A stretch of 64,000 nt of DNA, from NCBI GenBank assembly GCA_902776455.1, contig CACYQI010000008.1, positions 1-64,000 of the forward strand. The letters are read 5' to 3'. Below, piece by piece: positions 15,065 through 24,126 of this stretch; the stretch's first letter is position 1, and each line of letters begins with the position of its first letter. The notes below the pieces were generated by a model. The model worked only from the letters and a program-made list of their open reading frames with translations. It made no database searches and was not told where the DNA came from. The position numbers were made by a program, and so were the translations under genes. The stretch is from an uncultured Bacteroidales bacterium (lineage in GTDB: Bacteria > Bacteroidota > Bacteroidia > Bacteroidales > Bacteroidaceae).

Positions 15065-17063
15065 AAGCATCTTACTCCTGCTCCTCATGCTCACCACGAC
15101 CGGCAACCTCTTTGCTCAGAAACTCTTCACCCTCGAGGAACTCAACTTCGGCGGCAAGAACGCCTCGCAGTTCAGCCCGGAGCGCTGGAAGTTGCGCTGG
15201 GAAGGCGACAAACTCGTCGATGCAGCCGACAGGACGGCCGCCACGGTCATCGACCCCAAGACGGGTAAGGAAATAACGGGCGAAACACTCAACCTCGACG
15301 CACAGAAACGCAGTCGCCACGAAGGAGAACTGGAGTATTGCAAGGCCTCCGGAGCAGTCGCCTTCCTCCGCGACAAGAACCTGTGGGTCGCAACGGCCGA
15401 CGGAACGGAGCATCAGCTGTCCGCCGACGGCTCACGCGAAATAGTATATGGACAAAGCGTGCATCGAGATGAGTTCGGCATCTACAAGGGAACCTTCTGG
15501 AGTCCCGACGGGCAGCAGCTCGCATTCTACCGCATGGACCAGAGCATGGTGGCCGACTATCCGCAGGTCAACACGTTTGAGCGCGAAGCAACCCTCGCTC
15601 CCGACAAGTACCCGATGGCTGGCATGACCTCGCACAAAGTGACGGTCGGCATCTTCTCCCTGCAGACGAAGCAGACCATCTACCTCGACCTCGGCGACCC
15701 CACCGACCGCTATTTCACCAACATCGCTTGGGCGCCCGACGGCAAGACGCTCTATCTCTACGAACTCAACCGCGACCAGAACCATACGACGCTCGATGCC
15801 TACGACACCACAACAGGCCGCAAGCTCCGCACCCTCCGCGAGGAAAGCTCCGACAAGTATGTCGAACCCCTCCACCCCATCACCTTCCTGCCCTGGGACG
15901 ACACGAAGTTCATCTATTGGAGCTGGAAGGACGGCTACACTCACCTGTACCTCATGGACACCGAGGGCAAGGAGCTTGGGCAGCTCACCAGCGGGAAGTG
16001 GGTCGTCAAGGAACTCGTCGGCTTCTGCCCCACCACGAAGAGCGCCATCATCATCACAAAGGAAGCAGGCGACTTGCAACGCAACATCTACCGCCTCGAC
16101 CTGAAGACAAAGAAGAGAACCTTGCTCGACAACGGTCGCGGATGCCACTCTGCGCAGCTATCCGCCGACGGGCGTTACCTCATCGACACTTGGCAGGAAC
16201 CCGATGTGCCGCGTGCCTGTGCCGTAACCGACACGAAGACGGGCAAGCAATCGCTCGTCCGCACAGCCAAAGACCCGTGGGACGGCTGGTATCAACCCAT
16301 CTTCGAGCAGGGCACCATCCTCGCTGCAGACGGTCAGACGACACTCTACTGGCGCATGGTCAAGCCGATGGACTTCGACCCGAGCCGTAAGTACCCGACC
16401 GTCGTCTATGTCTATGGCGGTCCGCACGCCCATAATGTCGAGGCCTCGTGGCACTGGGGCTCGCGCTCTTGGGAAACGTATATGGCGCAGAAAGGCTACG
16501 TCCTCTTCATCCTCGACAACAGAGGGAGCGAGGACAGAGGCCGTGACTTCGAGCAAGTTACCTTCAGACATTTGGGCCAAGAAGAGATGAAGGACCAGAT
16601 GCAAGGCGTGGCATTCCTCAAGACGCTGCCCTATGTGGATGCCAACAGGCTTGGCGTTCACGGCTGGAGCTTCGGCGGGTTCATGACAACATCGCTGATG
16701 ACGACCTATCCCGACGCATTCAAGGTGGGCGTGGCAGGCGGCCCGGTCATCGACTGGAAGTGGTACGAAGTGATGTACGGCGAACGCTACATGGACACGC
16801 CCCAGCAGAACCCCGAAGGCTACGAGCAGACAAGTTGCATCAATAAAGCCAAGAACCTGAAGGGCAAGTTGCAGATTATCATCGGCATGAACGACCCGAC
16901 GTGCGTCCCCCAGCACAGCCTGCAGTTCTTGAATGCCTGTGCCGAAGCCGGCACGCAGCCCGATTTCTTCGTATATCCGGGCGAAGGCCACAACATGGCA
17001 GGCCATAAGAGCGTCCACCTCCACGAAAGGATTACGCAGTACTTCGAAGACTATCTGAAGTAA
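15054..17063 (+). CDS. Dipeptidyl peptidase IV family serine peptidase (S9B)
   Basis: 669 aa from ATG 15054, chosen because it gives a clean signal peptide (MKIKSILLLLL...LFAQ); earlier Mets at 15033 and 15048 only add residues overlapping the upstream gene. A beta-propeller (about 40-420) precedes an alpha/beta-hydrolase domain with the triad GWSFGG (Ser539), MNDPT (Asp614) and GEGHN (His646). The family removes X-Pro or X-Ala dipeptides from peptides and, in Bacteroidetes, works outside the cytoplasmic membrane in peptide feeding. The next gene, 12 bp downstream, is the kelch-AraC regulator. Confidence 0.93.
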   Translation: MKIKSILLLLLMLTTTGNLFAQKLFTLEELNFGGKNASQFSPERWKLRWEGDKLVDAADRTAATVIDPKTGKEITGETLNLDAQKRSRHEGELEYCKASGAVAFLRDKNLWVATADGTEHQLSADGSREIVYGQSVHRDEFGIYKGTFWSPDGQQLAFYRMDQSMVADYPQVNTFEREATLAPDKYPMAGMTSHKVTVGIFSLQTKQTIYLDLGDPTDRYFTNIAWAPDGKTLYLYELNRDQNHTTLDAYDTTTGRKLRTLREESSDKYVEPLHPITFLPWDDTKFIYWSWKDGYTHLYLMDTEGKELGQLTSGKWVVKELVGFCPTTKSAIIITKEAGDLQRNIYRLDLKTKKRTLLDNGRGCHSAQLSADGRYLIDTWQEPDVPRACAVTDTKTGKQSLVRTAKDPWDGWYQPIFEQGTILAADGQTTLYWRMVKPMDFDPSRKYPTVVYVYGGPHAHNVEASWHWGSRSWETYMAQKGYVLFILDNRGSEDRGRDFEQVTFRHLGQEEMKDQMQGVAFLKTLPYVDANRLGVHGWSFGGFMTTSLMTTYPDAFKVGVAGGPVIDWKWYEVMYGERYMDTPQQNPEGYEQTSCINKAKNLKGKLQIIIGMNDPTCVPQHSLQFLNACAEAGTQPDFFVYPGEGHNMAGHKSVHLHERITQYFEDYLK

Positions 17064-17075
17064 CAAACGAAAAGG

Positions 17076-18743
17076 ATGGCAAGGCTCGCCTGTATAGTGT
17101 TGCTTGCATCAATGATGCAAACTGCGTTGTCTGCTGAAGATAACGCGCAGGCCACATGTCCGATTGTGAAATTGGAGGTAGTGCGCATGCCAGACCTTAA
17201 TGTGCCTCGCATAGGGCACTCGGTGTTCATGGTCAATGGCGAGCCGACGGTGGTGGGAGGCCACACCACGAGCTTTGTGCCCACGACTACAGCCGAATAC
17301 TTTCGCGACGGGCAGTGGCATCTCATTGAAACAGCTTATCCTCACGACGAAGGCTTTTGTGTGCCGCTCAGTTCGGGCAAGGTTCTCGTTGGAGGTGGTC
17401 ATGCCGAACCGCTGGGAATAGGACATATCTATTCCATAGAGATGTACGATCCAGCATCACACACCTTTAAAGGCTTCGGTTGCCTCGATACAAAACGGAG
17501 CTTCGCAAGTGCCGTGGAGATAGACAGCGGACGTGTGGTCGTCTCGGGAAACTGGTATCAGAACACCGACGACATCGAGATGTTCGACGGCCGAAAGTAT
17601 TTCCACAGCGTGAAGAAAACGGCGCAGAGACGTTCCAGACCTCATGTGATGCGTATCGCCGACGACGATGTCATCGTTTTCGGCAGTACAGATGAACGCG
17701 CAAACCGCTTGGATACGATTATCGTAGACCGCTTGAAGGGCGAACCATTCCTTGTGCCGCTGTTCGAAGAGTGGAAGCCTCTGACAAGCTTAGTTGAGAC
17801 CGACAGCAGAAACTTCGCTGTTGCGGACGAGCAACACTCATACTCTTATCTTATTCCCGTAGTAAACAAAGAAGGACAAATAGCCATCTGCCGCATCGAC
17901 AGCACGCAGTTCTCGTTGCTTCCCACCAACGGCCCCATTCCTACAACCTGCAAGGGCAGGCACATCGGCTACCAGTCCTGGCTCGACATCGACCACAGGG
18001 CAGGGATTGCCTATCTTTATGGAATTGGCGACATCGACGGTCGAATCTATGTACTCGCCATTGACATTACCAAGACACCTGCCGGTCTGACACTCTTCTA
18101 CACAGACCCTACAGGCCATCCCGTCTATGGTTATCCCATATTAATGCCTGACGGTAACCTTTTGCTCACTGGCGGCATGGAATGCAACGCCGACTCAACC
18201 GTCGATAACTTTACGCCCCATGCTTCCGTTCTCCTGCTTCCTGTCGGTTCTCATCCTGACGGGCAACAGACGAAGGCACGACACAATGCCTGGCTATGGT
18301 TGTTGATGTTTCCAGTACTGCTTGTTGGCTTGGCCGTTCTTTTATGGCGGCGCAAGCCAAAGACCGCAGCAGAGGCGACAAGCGACGCTCCTGTTGACAA
18401 GAGCAATAGCGATGAAACCTTGATGCTTCGCATTTGCCAGCTGATGGATGAGGAACAACCTTTCCTGAACAGCGAGCTGAAGATATCCGACATTGCCGCA
18501 AGTCTTGGCACAAACGTCTCATACGTCTCAGCCTGCATCAACCGCCAGAAGGGATGTCCATTCAGCCAGTTTGTGAACGGCTACCGCATCAATTACGCTA
18601 AGGCGATGCTGCGCCACAAACCAGAAAAGAAGCTTTCCGAGGTGTGGACGGCTTCGGGCTTTGCCAACGAAACTACATTCTTCCGCACCTTCAAGACCAT
18701 CACAGGCATGACGCCAACGGATTGGAAAGCACAAATCGACTGA
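17076..18743 (+). CDS. Transmembrane kelch-propeller AraC-family regulator
   Basis: 555 aa in three parts. First, a signal peptide and an exported kelch-like beta-propeller (about 25-390; PRIGHSVFMVNG, VVGGHTTSF, GKVLVGGGHAE, GNLLLTGGME). Second, one membrane helix (about 404-424, WLWLLMFPVLLVGLAVLLW) followed by RRK. Third, a cytoplasmic AraC HTH domain (about 448-555; ISDIAASLGTNVSYVSACIN and ASGFANETTFFRTFKTITGMTP). No histidine kinase or receiver domain is present. It would sense something outside the membrane and bind DNA directly, as far simpler cousins of hybrid two-component systems do. The adjacent gene encodes a secreted protein with a related propeller, its likely target. A terminator overlaps its stop codon. 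Confidence 0.85.
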   Translation: MARLACIVLLASMMQTALSAEDNAQATCPIVKLEVVRMPDLNVPRIGHSVFMVNGEPTVVGGHTTSFVPTTTAEYFRDGQWHLIETAYPHDEGFCVPLSSGKVLVGGGHAEPLGIGHIYSIEMYDPASHTFKGFGCLDTKRSFASAVEIDSGRVVVSGNWYQNTDDIEMFDGRKYFHSVKKTAQRRSRPHVMRIADDDVIVFGSTDERANRLDTIIVDRLKGEPFLVPLFEEWKPLTSLVETDSRNFAVADEQHSYSYLIPVVNKEGQIAICRIDSTQFSLLPTNGPIPTTCKGRHIGYQSWLDIDHRAGIAYLYGIGDIDGRIYVLAIDITKTPAGLTLFYTDPTGHPVYGYPILMPDGNLLLTGGMECNADSTVDNFTPHASVLLLPVGSHPDGQQTKARHNAWLWLLMFPVLLVGLAVLLWRRKPKTAAEATSDAPVDKSNSDETLMLRICQLMDEEQPFLNSELKISDIAASLGTNVSYVSACINRQKGCPFSQFVNGYRINYAKAMLRHKPEKKLSEVWTASGFANETTFFRTFKTITGMTPTDWKAQID

Positions 18744-18777
18744 CAAAACAGCAATTGTCAGTCGATTTCTTTATTTT
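18733..18777 (+). terminator. Rho-independent terminator overlapping the AraC-gene stop
   Basis: A perfect 14-bp stem, 18733-18746 with 18755-18768, has an 8-nt loop and a T-rich tail. The 5' arm contains the last codons and the TGA stop. Confidence 0.9.
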
Positions 18778-18804
18778 GTTAGTCCTTCTTGCCTGCATTC
18801 TGTC

Positions 18805-18812
18805 TATCTTTG
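18805..18812 (+). promoter_or_regulatory. Promoter -7 box for the LRR-kelch gene
   Basis: TATCTTTG fits the consensus, 31 nt before ATG 18844. No TTTG lies at 19-21 nt, which would suit an activator-dependent promoter (inference). Confidence 0.7.
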
Positions 18813-18843
18813 CAGAGCAAACTACATAACTATTTATTACAAT

Positions 18844-21492
18844 ATGAAAAAACAACATTTACTTCTTTGCGCATTCCTGCTCACAGCCATGACTGCATGG
18901 GCAGACAACAACGACTGGCATTTCTCCATCAACGCAGACGGCACGGCTACCGTTATCTGTTACAAGCACCCTGGAAAGGTGTGGATTAACGGCATGGAGG
19001 TTGAAACCTTAGTTACCGACAACTGCTACCGAGGCGATGCCGAGATTCCTTCTGTCACGCCCGAGGGACAGACCGTGACGGGCATCGGCAACGACTGCTT
19101 CTATAACTGTACAGCACTCACGTCGGTGAAGATTCCAAACACCATCAAGCGCATCGGCAACACTGCCTTTGAGTATTGCAAAAAACTGAAAGAGATAACC
19201 ATTCCCTCCAGCGTAGAGGAGATGGGGAGCAATGCAATATGTAACTGCGACAGCATAGAGCGGCTTATCATCGAGGACAGTCCCAACACCATCGAACTGC
19301 CGTCGGGCTACGATATGTTCCGCACCCTTCGCGGCCTCAGATACATCTATCAAGGCCGCAACATGGTGTCGCTCGACACATGGAAGCAAGTCTTCCGCAG
19401 TATGAACGGCCCCGTCGAGCTTATCGAACAAGGTCCTTTGGTGACGCAGATAGCAGAAGGCGAGTTCGAGGACAACGACAGCCTGAAGACCGTAAGGCTC
19501 AGCCCTAACGTGACGGTCATTCCGAAGGATGCCTTTGACAGTTGCGAGTCGTTGGAGACAGTGGAGGCAGGAGCCGTCACCTCCATTGGCGAAAATGCTT
19601 TCTCCTATTGCTACGCGCTCAAGGCAACGCCCGGCCTGAGCCACTGCAAGGAAATCCTGGGTGGGGCCTTCGCAAGGTGCAAGTCCATCGAACGCGTGGT
19701 CATCCCGGCCAGTGTAGATACCTTGGGCTATGGTGCTTTCTGGCTTAACGAATCTCTGACGGAACTCGTCATCGAGGACTGCGACCGTCCGCTGAAGGTG
19801 GGCAGCTCTGGCATGTTCCGCGATTCAGATTCCCACATAAAGAAGGCTTACTTTGGCCGCAACGCAGAAAGCACCAGCTACCTGCAATACGCTATCATAG
19901 AGGATAACCCCTCTGTTGAGGAGATTACCTTCGCCGGCTCCTGTTCCTATCTTCGCAGCAGCGAATTTGCGGGCTGCTACTCACTGAAGACTGTCCGTCT
20001 GGGCAAGAACATGAAGGACATCCCGCATCATGCTTTCGGCTGGAGCAGTCAGCCTCTCGAACAGCTCACGACGCTTGTCTGCGAAGCCGTTATGCCTCCC
20101 GAATGCAAGGACGGCGCCCTGCAAGCCATCGACAAGGAAAAGTGTACGCTCTTCGTGCCTTCCGAAAGCATCGATGCCTACAGGGAGGCCAACGAATGGA
20201 AGGATTTCTTCAACATACAGCCTATTGACCGCGAGCCGACGCTGACGCAGGAGAAGCTGTTTGCAGTGCAACTCTCCGACATGCACACTGCTCGCATCTG
20301 CCACCAGATAATGCCGGTCGATGACGGCTTTGTGGTTTTCGGAGGTCACACAACGGGCTTCAACATGACGAAGACAGCCGAACGCTACAACATCGCTACC
20401 GACAGTTGGAAACAGATGGACATGCTCTTCTTCCAAGACTATGCTGCGGGCATCGTCACCCAAGACGGCAAGATGCTCCTTGCCGGCGGCATGGGCGCGG
20501 GCGGCGGCTCGGGTGCCAGTGCACAATGCGAGCTTTACGACCCAAACGACAACACTTTCACCGCTACGGGAAGCATGACGCAGGCTCGAAGCATGGCAAC
20601 CGCAACAAGAACCAAAAGTGGAAAGATCTACATCAACGGATGCTGGTACAACAGCAGCTACGGTCTGGAGTGCTACGACCCTGAAACAGGAACCTTCTCG
20701 AAAGCCGCCAATGGTCTGAATGCCTATCATCCCCTTCTGCTGGCGCTGCGCAATGAACGCATCGCCATCTGCGACGGCAGCAAGATGGTGGTGGCAGAGG
20801 ATGGCGTGACAAGCGACGTGACAAGCGACTTGCTGACAGAGTTTCCCTTTCTGAAAGGCTGGGACGAGACGCAGACGCAGTACTACCAGCTGGCGGACTA
20901 TAGCTACATCGTCGTAGGCCGGAGTGCCACCCAGGCCGTACTGCTCAGCATCTACGACGATAACGAAGAGGGCATCAAGGTGACGAAGATTGCCGACCTG
21001 CCCATGACGCTCCCCGACAACGAGAACGCAGCGATTGGCTATCATGATGAATCAACGCGTGTGTTCTGCAATAACGCTCGGCGGAAGGTCTATGTGCAGA
21101 CGGTTCTCAAGGATGACGGCTTTAGTCCTGTCATCGTGGAGTACACCTACCCGACGGTTTCAAGCCCCGAAAGCGGCAATATCGTAGTGTATGCAACAGA
21201 CAGACGCCTTGCACAGCATATAGACAATGCCGCGTGGACGATGCTGCCCGACGGCACTCTGGTTTCCTCTGGCGGCGGCGACAGCAACTTCGCGCCCCAC
21301 AGACAATCCTACATCTACGTTCTTGGAGAAAACAATCCCGATGCCATCAAAGACCTTAAAGACCTTAAGGACCCTAAAGACCTTAAGGCCATATACAGTC
21401 TCAGCGGCCAAATCGTAAATTGTAAATCGTCAAATAGTAAATTGCCTCGTGGCATCTACATCATCGACGGCAAGAAGGTCGTCGTAAGGTAA
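18844..21492 (+). CDS. Secreted BspA-type LRR / kelch protein with C-terminal tail
   Basis: 882 aa. Signal peptide MKKQHLLLCAFLLTAMTAWA. Residues about 60-440 are BspA-like leucine-rich repeats (VTGIGNDCFYNCTALTSVKI, GNTAFEYCKKLKEITIP). Residues about 463-830 form a kelch-like propeller (VVFGGHTTGFNMTKTAE, GKMLLAGGMGAG) clearly related to the sensor propeller of the regulator upstream. A linker of four 9-bp repeats (KDLKDLKDPKDL) and a heptamer tract lead to the tail LPRGIYIIDGKKVVV. BspA-type LRRs bind host matrix or other bacteria in oral relatives; here the ligand is unknown. Its own promoter and the upstream terminator separate it from the regulator gene. Confidence 0.85.
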   Translation: MKKQHLLLCAFLLTAMTAWADNNDWHFSINADGTATVICYKHPGKVWINGMEVETLVTDNCYRGDAEIPSVTPEGQTVTGIGNDCFYNCTALTSVKIPNTIKRIGNTAFEYCKKLKEITIPSSVEEMGSNAICNCDSIERLIIEDSPNTIELPSGYDMFRTLRGLRYIYQGRNMVSLDTWKQVFRSMNGPVELIEQGPLVTQIAEGEFEDNDSLKTVRLSPNVTVIPKDAFDSCESLETVEAGAVTSIGENAFSYCYALKATPGLSHCKEILGGAFARCKSIERVVIPASVDTLGYGAFWLNESLTELVIEDCDRPLKVGSSGMFRDSDSHIKKAYFGRNAESTSYLQYAIIEDNPSVEEITFAGSCSYLRSSEFAGCYSLKTVRLGKNMKDIPHHAFGWSSQPLEQLTTLVCEAVMPPECKDGALQAIDKEKCTLFVPSESIDAYREANEWKDFFNIQPIDREPTLTQEKLFAVQLSDMHTARICHQIMPVDDGFVVFGGHTTGFNMTKTAERYNIATDSWKQMDMLFFQDYAAGIVTQDGKMLLAGGMGAGGGSGASAQCELYDPNDNTFTATGSMTQARSMATATRTKSGKIYINGCWYNSSYGLECYDPETGTFSKAANGLNAYHPLLLALRNERIAICDGSKMVVAEDGVTSDVTSDLLTEFPFLKGWDETQTQYYQLADYSYIVVGRSATQAVLLSIYDDNEEGIKVTKIADLPMTLPDNENAAIGYHDESTRVFCNNARRKVYVQTVLKDDGFSPVIVEYTYPTVSSPESGNIVVYATDRRLAQHIDNAAWTMLPDGTLVSSGGGDSNFAPHRQSYIYVLGENNPDAIKDLKDLKDPKDLKAIYSLSGQIVNCKSSNSKLPRGIYIIDGKKVVVR
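21349..21384 (+). repeat. 9-bp tandem repeat in the tail linker, 4 units
   Basis: AAAGACCTT, AAAGACCTT, AAGGACCCT, AAAGACCTT encode KDL/KDP units. Copy-number changes keep the frame. Confidence 0.9.
21414..21441 (+). repeat. Heptamer tract in the tail linker, 4 units
   Basis: CGTAAAT, TGTAAAT, CGTCAAA, TAGTAAA: 28 bp immediately before the codons of the conserved tail. A one-unit slip would shift the frame and remove the tail. Confidence 0.75.
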
Positions 21493-21534
21493 ACAGGGGC
21501 AATCATAGTTATTCACATAATAAACATCACAATC

Positions 21535-22536
21535 ATGAACAAGACTTTCAATTCCCTCAAACTGTCAATGATGGCACTGCTTGCCATGGGACTGTTTACC
21601 TTCACCGCCTGCGGTGATGATGACGATGACAACAACAATGTACCCACCACACAAAAGGACTTTTCCGAGCAGTACTTCAGCGTGCAGGGCGGCACTTACC
21701 ACAATGAGACGATGCCAACATCAACCACCGATCAGACCATCAGCGGCATTAGCATCAGTTCAGAGAAAGGGGGAGCCGTCATCGAAATTGACTCCGACGT
21801 GGAATACACCCGCCTCTATGTGGGCGTGGAGGGTGTGCCCGGCTACATGGAATGTGTCCCCACAGCCGTTACCCGTGCGTCAAACTACAGCTACCAAGCC
21901 TCTGTGACCTTCAGTTCAAAGGCATCAGAGAAGATGAACATGCAAGTCAAAGGCAAGACCAAGGGCGGCGACATTACGCCTGAATACAGCCAGACCGTCG
22001 GGACATTCGGTGCCGACCTCGGCACTAACAACGTAGCTGCAGTCCGCGGCGACTGGCGTTATGTGGAAAATCAAGAGGACGACATGGGCCAAATCTATTA
22101 TGACTACACATTTCAAGGTTCTTTTGCGTCTGGCAAGATTGCAGACTTCAGGCTGGATCAGTTTGACGATATCGATGCCTGGCGTGTACAAGTAGAAGGA
22201 CAATACAAGCTGATGGGCAGTACGCTGCGGCTCTATGTCCGCCGTGTCCGCGACAAGACATTCAGCAGCAGATGGACGGAATGGGTCACGAAAGGTGCCT
22301 CCAGCTTCATGGGCATGTATCGCATCGACTGGCAAAACACATACAATAAATGGACGGACTATGTGAACGAGGGCGAAGGCAGCGAAATATGGGAGTGCAT
22401 CGTCAACGATGCCAAGACAGAGATGCAGTGGCGCAGGCTGCAACCCGTTTACAATTATGACTACATATCGGGCAAGACATATGTGTCCTACAACTACTAC
22501 GAGAACGAACCTATCCGCCATCTGAGGAAGCTGTAA
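21535..22536 (+). CDS. Poly-Asp lipoprotein of unknown function
   Basis: 333 aa. A lipoprotein signal ends FTAC, followed by GDDDDDNNN, which resembles the acidic surface-export signal seen after the Cys of Bacteroidetes surface lipoproteins. The remainder is predicted beta-rich (VQGGTYHNETMP, GGAVIEIDSDVEYTRLYVGV, and a Trp/Tyr-rich C-terminal half with KWTDYVNEGEGSEIWEC). I do not recognise a family. It lies 42 bp after the LRR-kelch gene with no terminator between, so it is probably cotranscribed and belongs to the same regulated surface locus. A terminator follows. Confidence 0.75.
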   Translation: MNKTFNSLKLSMMALLAMGLFTFTACGDDDDDNNNVPTTQKDFSEQYFSVQGGTYHNETMPTSTTDQTISGISISSEKGGAVIEIDSDVEYTRLYVGVEGVPGYMECVPTAVTRASNYSYQASVTFSSKASEKMNMQVKGKTKGGDITPEYSQTVGTFGADLGTNNVAAVRGDWRYVENQEDDMGQIYYDYTFQGSFASGKIADFRLDQFDDIDAWRVQVEGQYKLMGSTLRLYVRRVRDKTFSSRWTEWVTKGASSFMGMYRIDWQNTYNKWTDYVNEGEGSEIWECIVNDAKTEMQWRRLQPVYNYDYISGKTYVSYNYYENEPIRHLRKL

Positions 22537-22563
22537 GCCGTCGTCACACTTGACGCAAAGTAT

Positions 22564-22603
22564 AAAAAACGGACGAATCACTTGGTGGTTTGCCCGTTTT
22601 TTT
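22564..22603 (+). terminator. Rho-independent terminator fused to the purD promoter
   Basis: AAAAAACGG (22564-22572) pairs with CCGTTTTTTT around 22594-22603, enclosing an imperfectly paired middle. The purD -33 element lies within the hairpin. Confidence 0.8.
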
Positions 22604-22612
22604 GTATCTTTG
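22582..22612 (+). promoter_or_regulatory. Promoter for purD
   Basis: TTG (22582-22584), 20 nt, TATCTTTG (22605-22612). The leader of about 110 nt contains inverted copies of a GTTTGGTGGTTTAG-type heptamer sequence (about 22625-22660 and 22688-22716) that could form a hairpin before ATG 22728. Confidence 0.75.
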
Positions 22613-22727
22613 CAATGGAATTAGTCGTTTAGGAGATTAGTCGTTTGGTGGTTTAGGGATATTACCAGCCGCCACTGCTAATGTTCCCAAACGACCAAAA
22701 CACTAAACCACTAAACGAACAGACACT

Positions 22728-24020
22728 ATGAAGATTCTATTGTTAGGCAGTGGCGGCAGGGAGCACGCGCTGGCATGGAAGATTGCCCAAAGTGACAAAT
22801 GCGAGGAACTCTACATTGCCCCCGGCAATGCAGGCACAACGGAAGTGGGCGAGAATGTGCCGATGAAGGCCGACGACTTTGAAGCTATCAAGATGTTTGT
22901 GCTGAGGAACCGAATAGACATGGTAGTTGTCGGTCCCGAAGACCCTTTGGTGAAAGGCATCAGCGACTACTTCAAGAACGATCCCGACCTGAAGGACATC
23001 CCCGTCATCGGCCCGTCGAAGAAGGGCGCGATGCTGGAGGGGAGCAAGGACTTCGCCAAGGGATTCATGCAGCGGCACGGCATCCCGACGGCCGCCTACC
23101 GCACGTTTACCCAAGCCACGGTGGAGGAAGGCATCTCCTTCCTCAAGACCCTACAGCCGCCCTACGTGCTGAAGGCCGACGGCCTCTGTGCCGGCAAGGG
23201 CGTACTCATCCTGCCTACGCTCGAAGAGGCCGAGCAGGAACTCCGGGAGATGCTTGGCGGCATGTTCGGCGATGCCAGCAGTCGCGTGGTCATCGAGGAG
23301 TATCTGGACGGCATCGAGTGCAGTGTCTTCGTGCTGACCGACGGCAAGAGCTATAAGATTCTGCCCGAGGCGAAGGACTACAAGCGCATCGGCGAAGGCG
23401 ACACCGGCCTCAACACCGGCGGCATGGGCAGCGTCTCTCCCGTGCCTTTCGCCACGAAGGAGTGGATGCAGAAGGTGGAGGACCGCATCATCCGCCCAAC
23501 GATTGAGGGCCTGCAAGCTGAGGACATCGACTACAAGGGCTTCATCTTCTTCGGCCTCATCAATACAGGGGCAGGGGGCAAGGAGCAAGGTGCAGGCGAA
23601 CCCAAGGTCATCGAATACAACGTCCGCATGGGCGACCCGGAGACGGAGACCGTGATGCTGCGGCTGAAGAGCGACATTGTAGATCTCTTCGAAGGCGTAG
23701 CCACGGGTACACTCGCCGAGCGGAAGGTCGAGTTCGACGAGCGTGCAGCCGTCTGCGTCATGCTGGTGAGCGGCGGATACCCAGGGGCTTACGAGAAGGG
23801 ATTCCCCATCATGGACGTCGAGGACGTGTGGGGGAGCATCGTCTTCCATGCAGGCACGGCCATGAAGGACGGCGAACTGGTGACCAACGGCGGCCGCGTC
23901 ATCGCCATCAGCAGCTATGGGAAGGACAAGGAAGAGGCCTTGGAGAAGAGTTTTGCCAACGCCAAGCTGATCAAGTTCGAAGGCAAGAACTTCCGCCGAG
24001 ACATAGGGAAAGACCTTTAA
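22728..24020 (+). CDS. purD: Phosphoribosylamine-glycine ligase (GAR synthetase)
   Basis: 430 aa, the usual length. It joins glycine to phosphoribosylamine with ATP in purine synthesis. [15 protein letters not shown] opens the N-terminal domain; [11 protein letters not shown] is the ATP-grasp loop; [15 protein letters not shown] and [12 protein letters not shown] are conserved substrate and metal sites. Between GLIN and KVIEYNV, residues [13 protein letters not shown] replace the short loop usual in the family; they are encoded by a heptamer tract at 23568-23595. It is monocistronic or followed by the membrane protein at 24127. Confidence 0.95.
   Translation: MKILLLGSGGREHALAWKIAQSDKCEELYIAPGNAGTTEVGENVPMKADDFEAIKMFVLRNRIDMVVVGPEDPLVKGISDYFKNDPDLKDIPVIGPSKKGAMLEGSKDFAKGFMQRHGIPTAAYRTFTQATVEEGISFLKTLQPPYVLKADGLCAGKGVLILPTLEEAEQELREMLGGMFGDASSRVVIEEYLDGIECSVFVLTDGKSYKILPEAKDYKRIGEGDTGLNTGGMGSVSPVPFATKEWMQKVEDRIIRPTIEGLQAEDIDYKGFIFFGLINTGAGGKEQGAGEPKVIEYNVRMGDPETETVMLRLKSDIVDLFEGVATGTLAERKVEFDERAAVCVMLVSGGYPGAYEKGFPIMDVEDVWGSIVFHAGTAMKDGELVTNGGRVIAISSYGKDKEEALEKSFANAKLIKFEGKNFRRDIGKDL
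23568..23595 (+). repeat. Heptamer tract inside purD, 4 units
   Basis: GGGGCAG, GGGGCAA, GGAGCAA, GGTGCAG: 28 bp lengthening a loop just before the conserved [14 protein letters not shown] segment. The frame is kept. Confidence 0.85.
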
Positions 24021-24032
24021 GCAACTCATCAT

Positions 24033-24122
24033 ATCAATTCATCATTCATCATTCGTAATGACGCCCTGCCCAAAACCTTTGCAAAGGGAACACTTATGAA
24101 TTATGGATTATGGATTATGAAT
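24033..24122 (+). repeat. Two heptamer tracts downstream of purD
   Basis: About 24033-24060 holds CATCATT-type units and 24095-24122 holds TATGAAT, TATGGAT, TATGGAT, TATGAAT (4 x 7). The second lies four bases before the next start codon. Confidence 0.8.
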
Positions 24123-24126
24123 TAAC

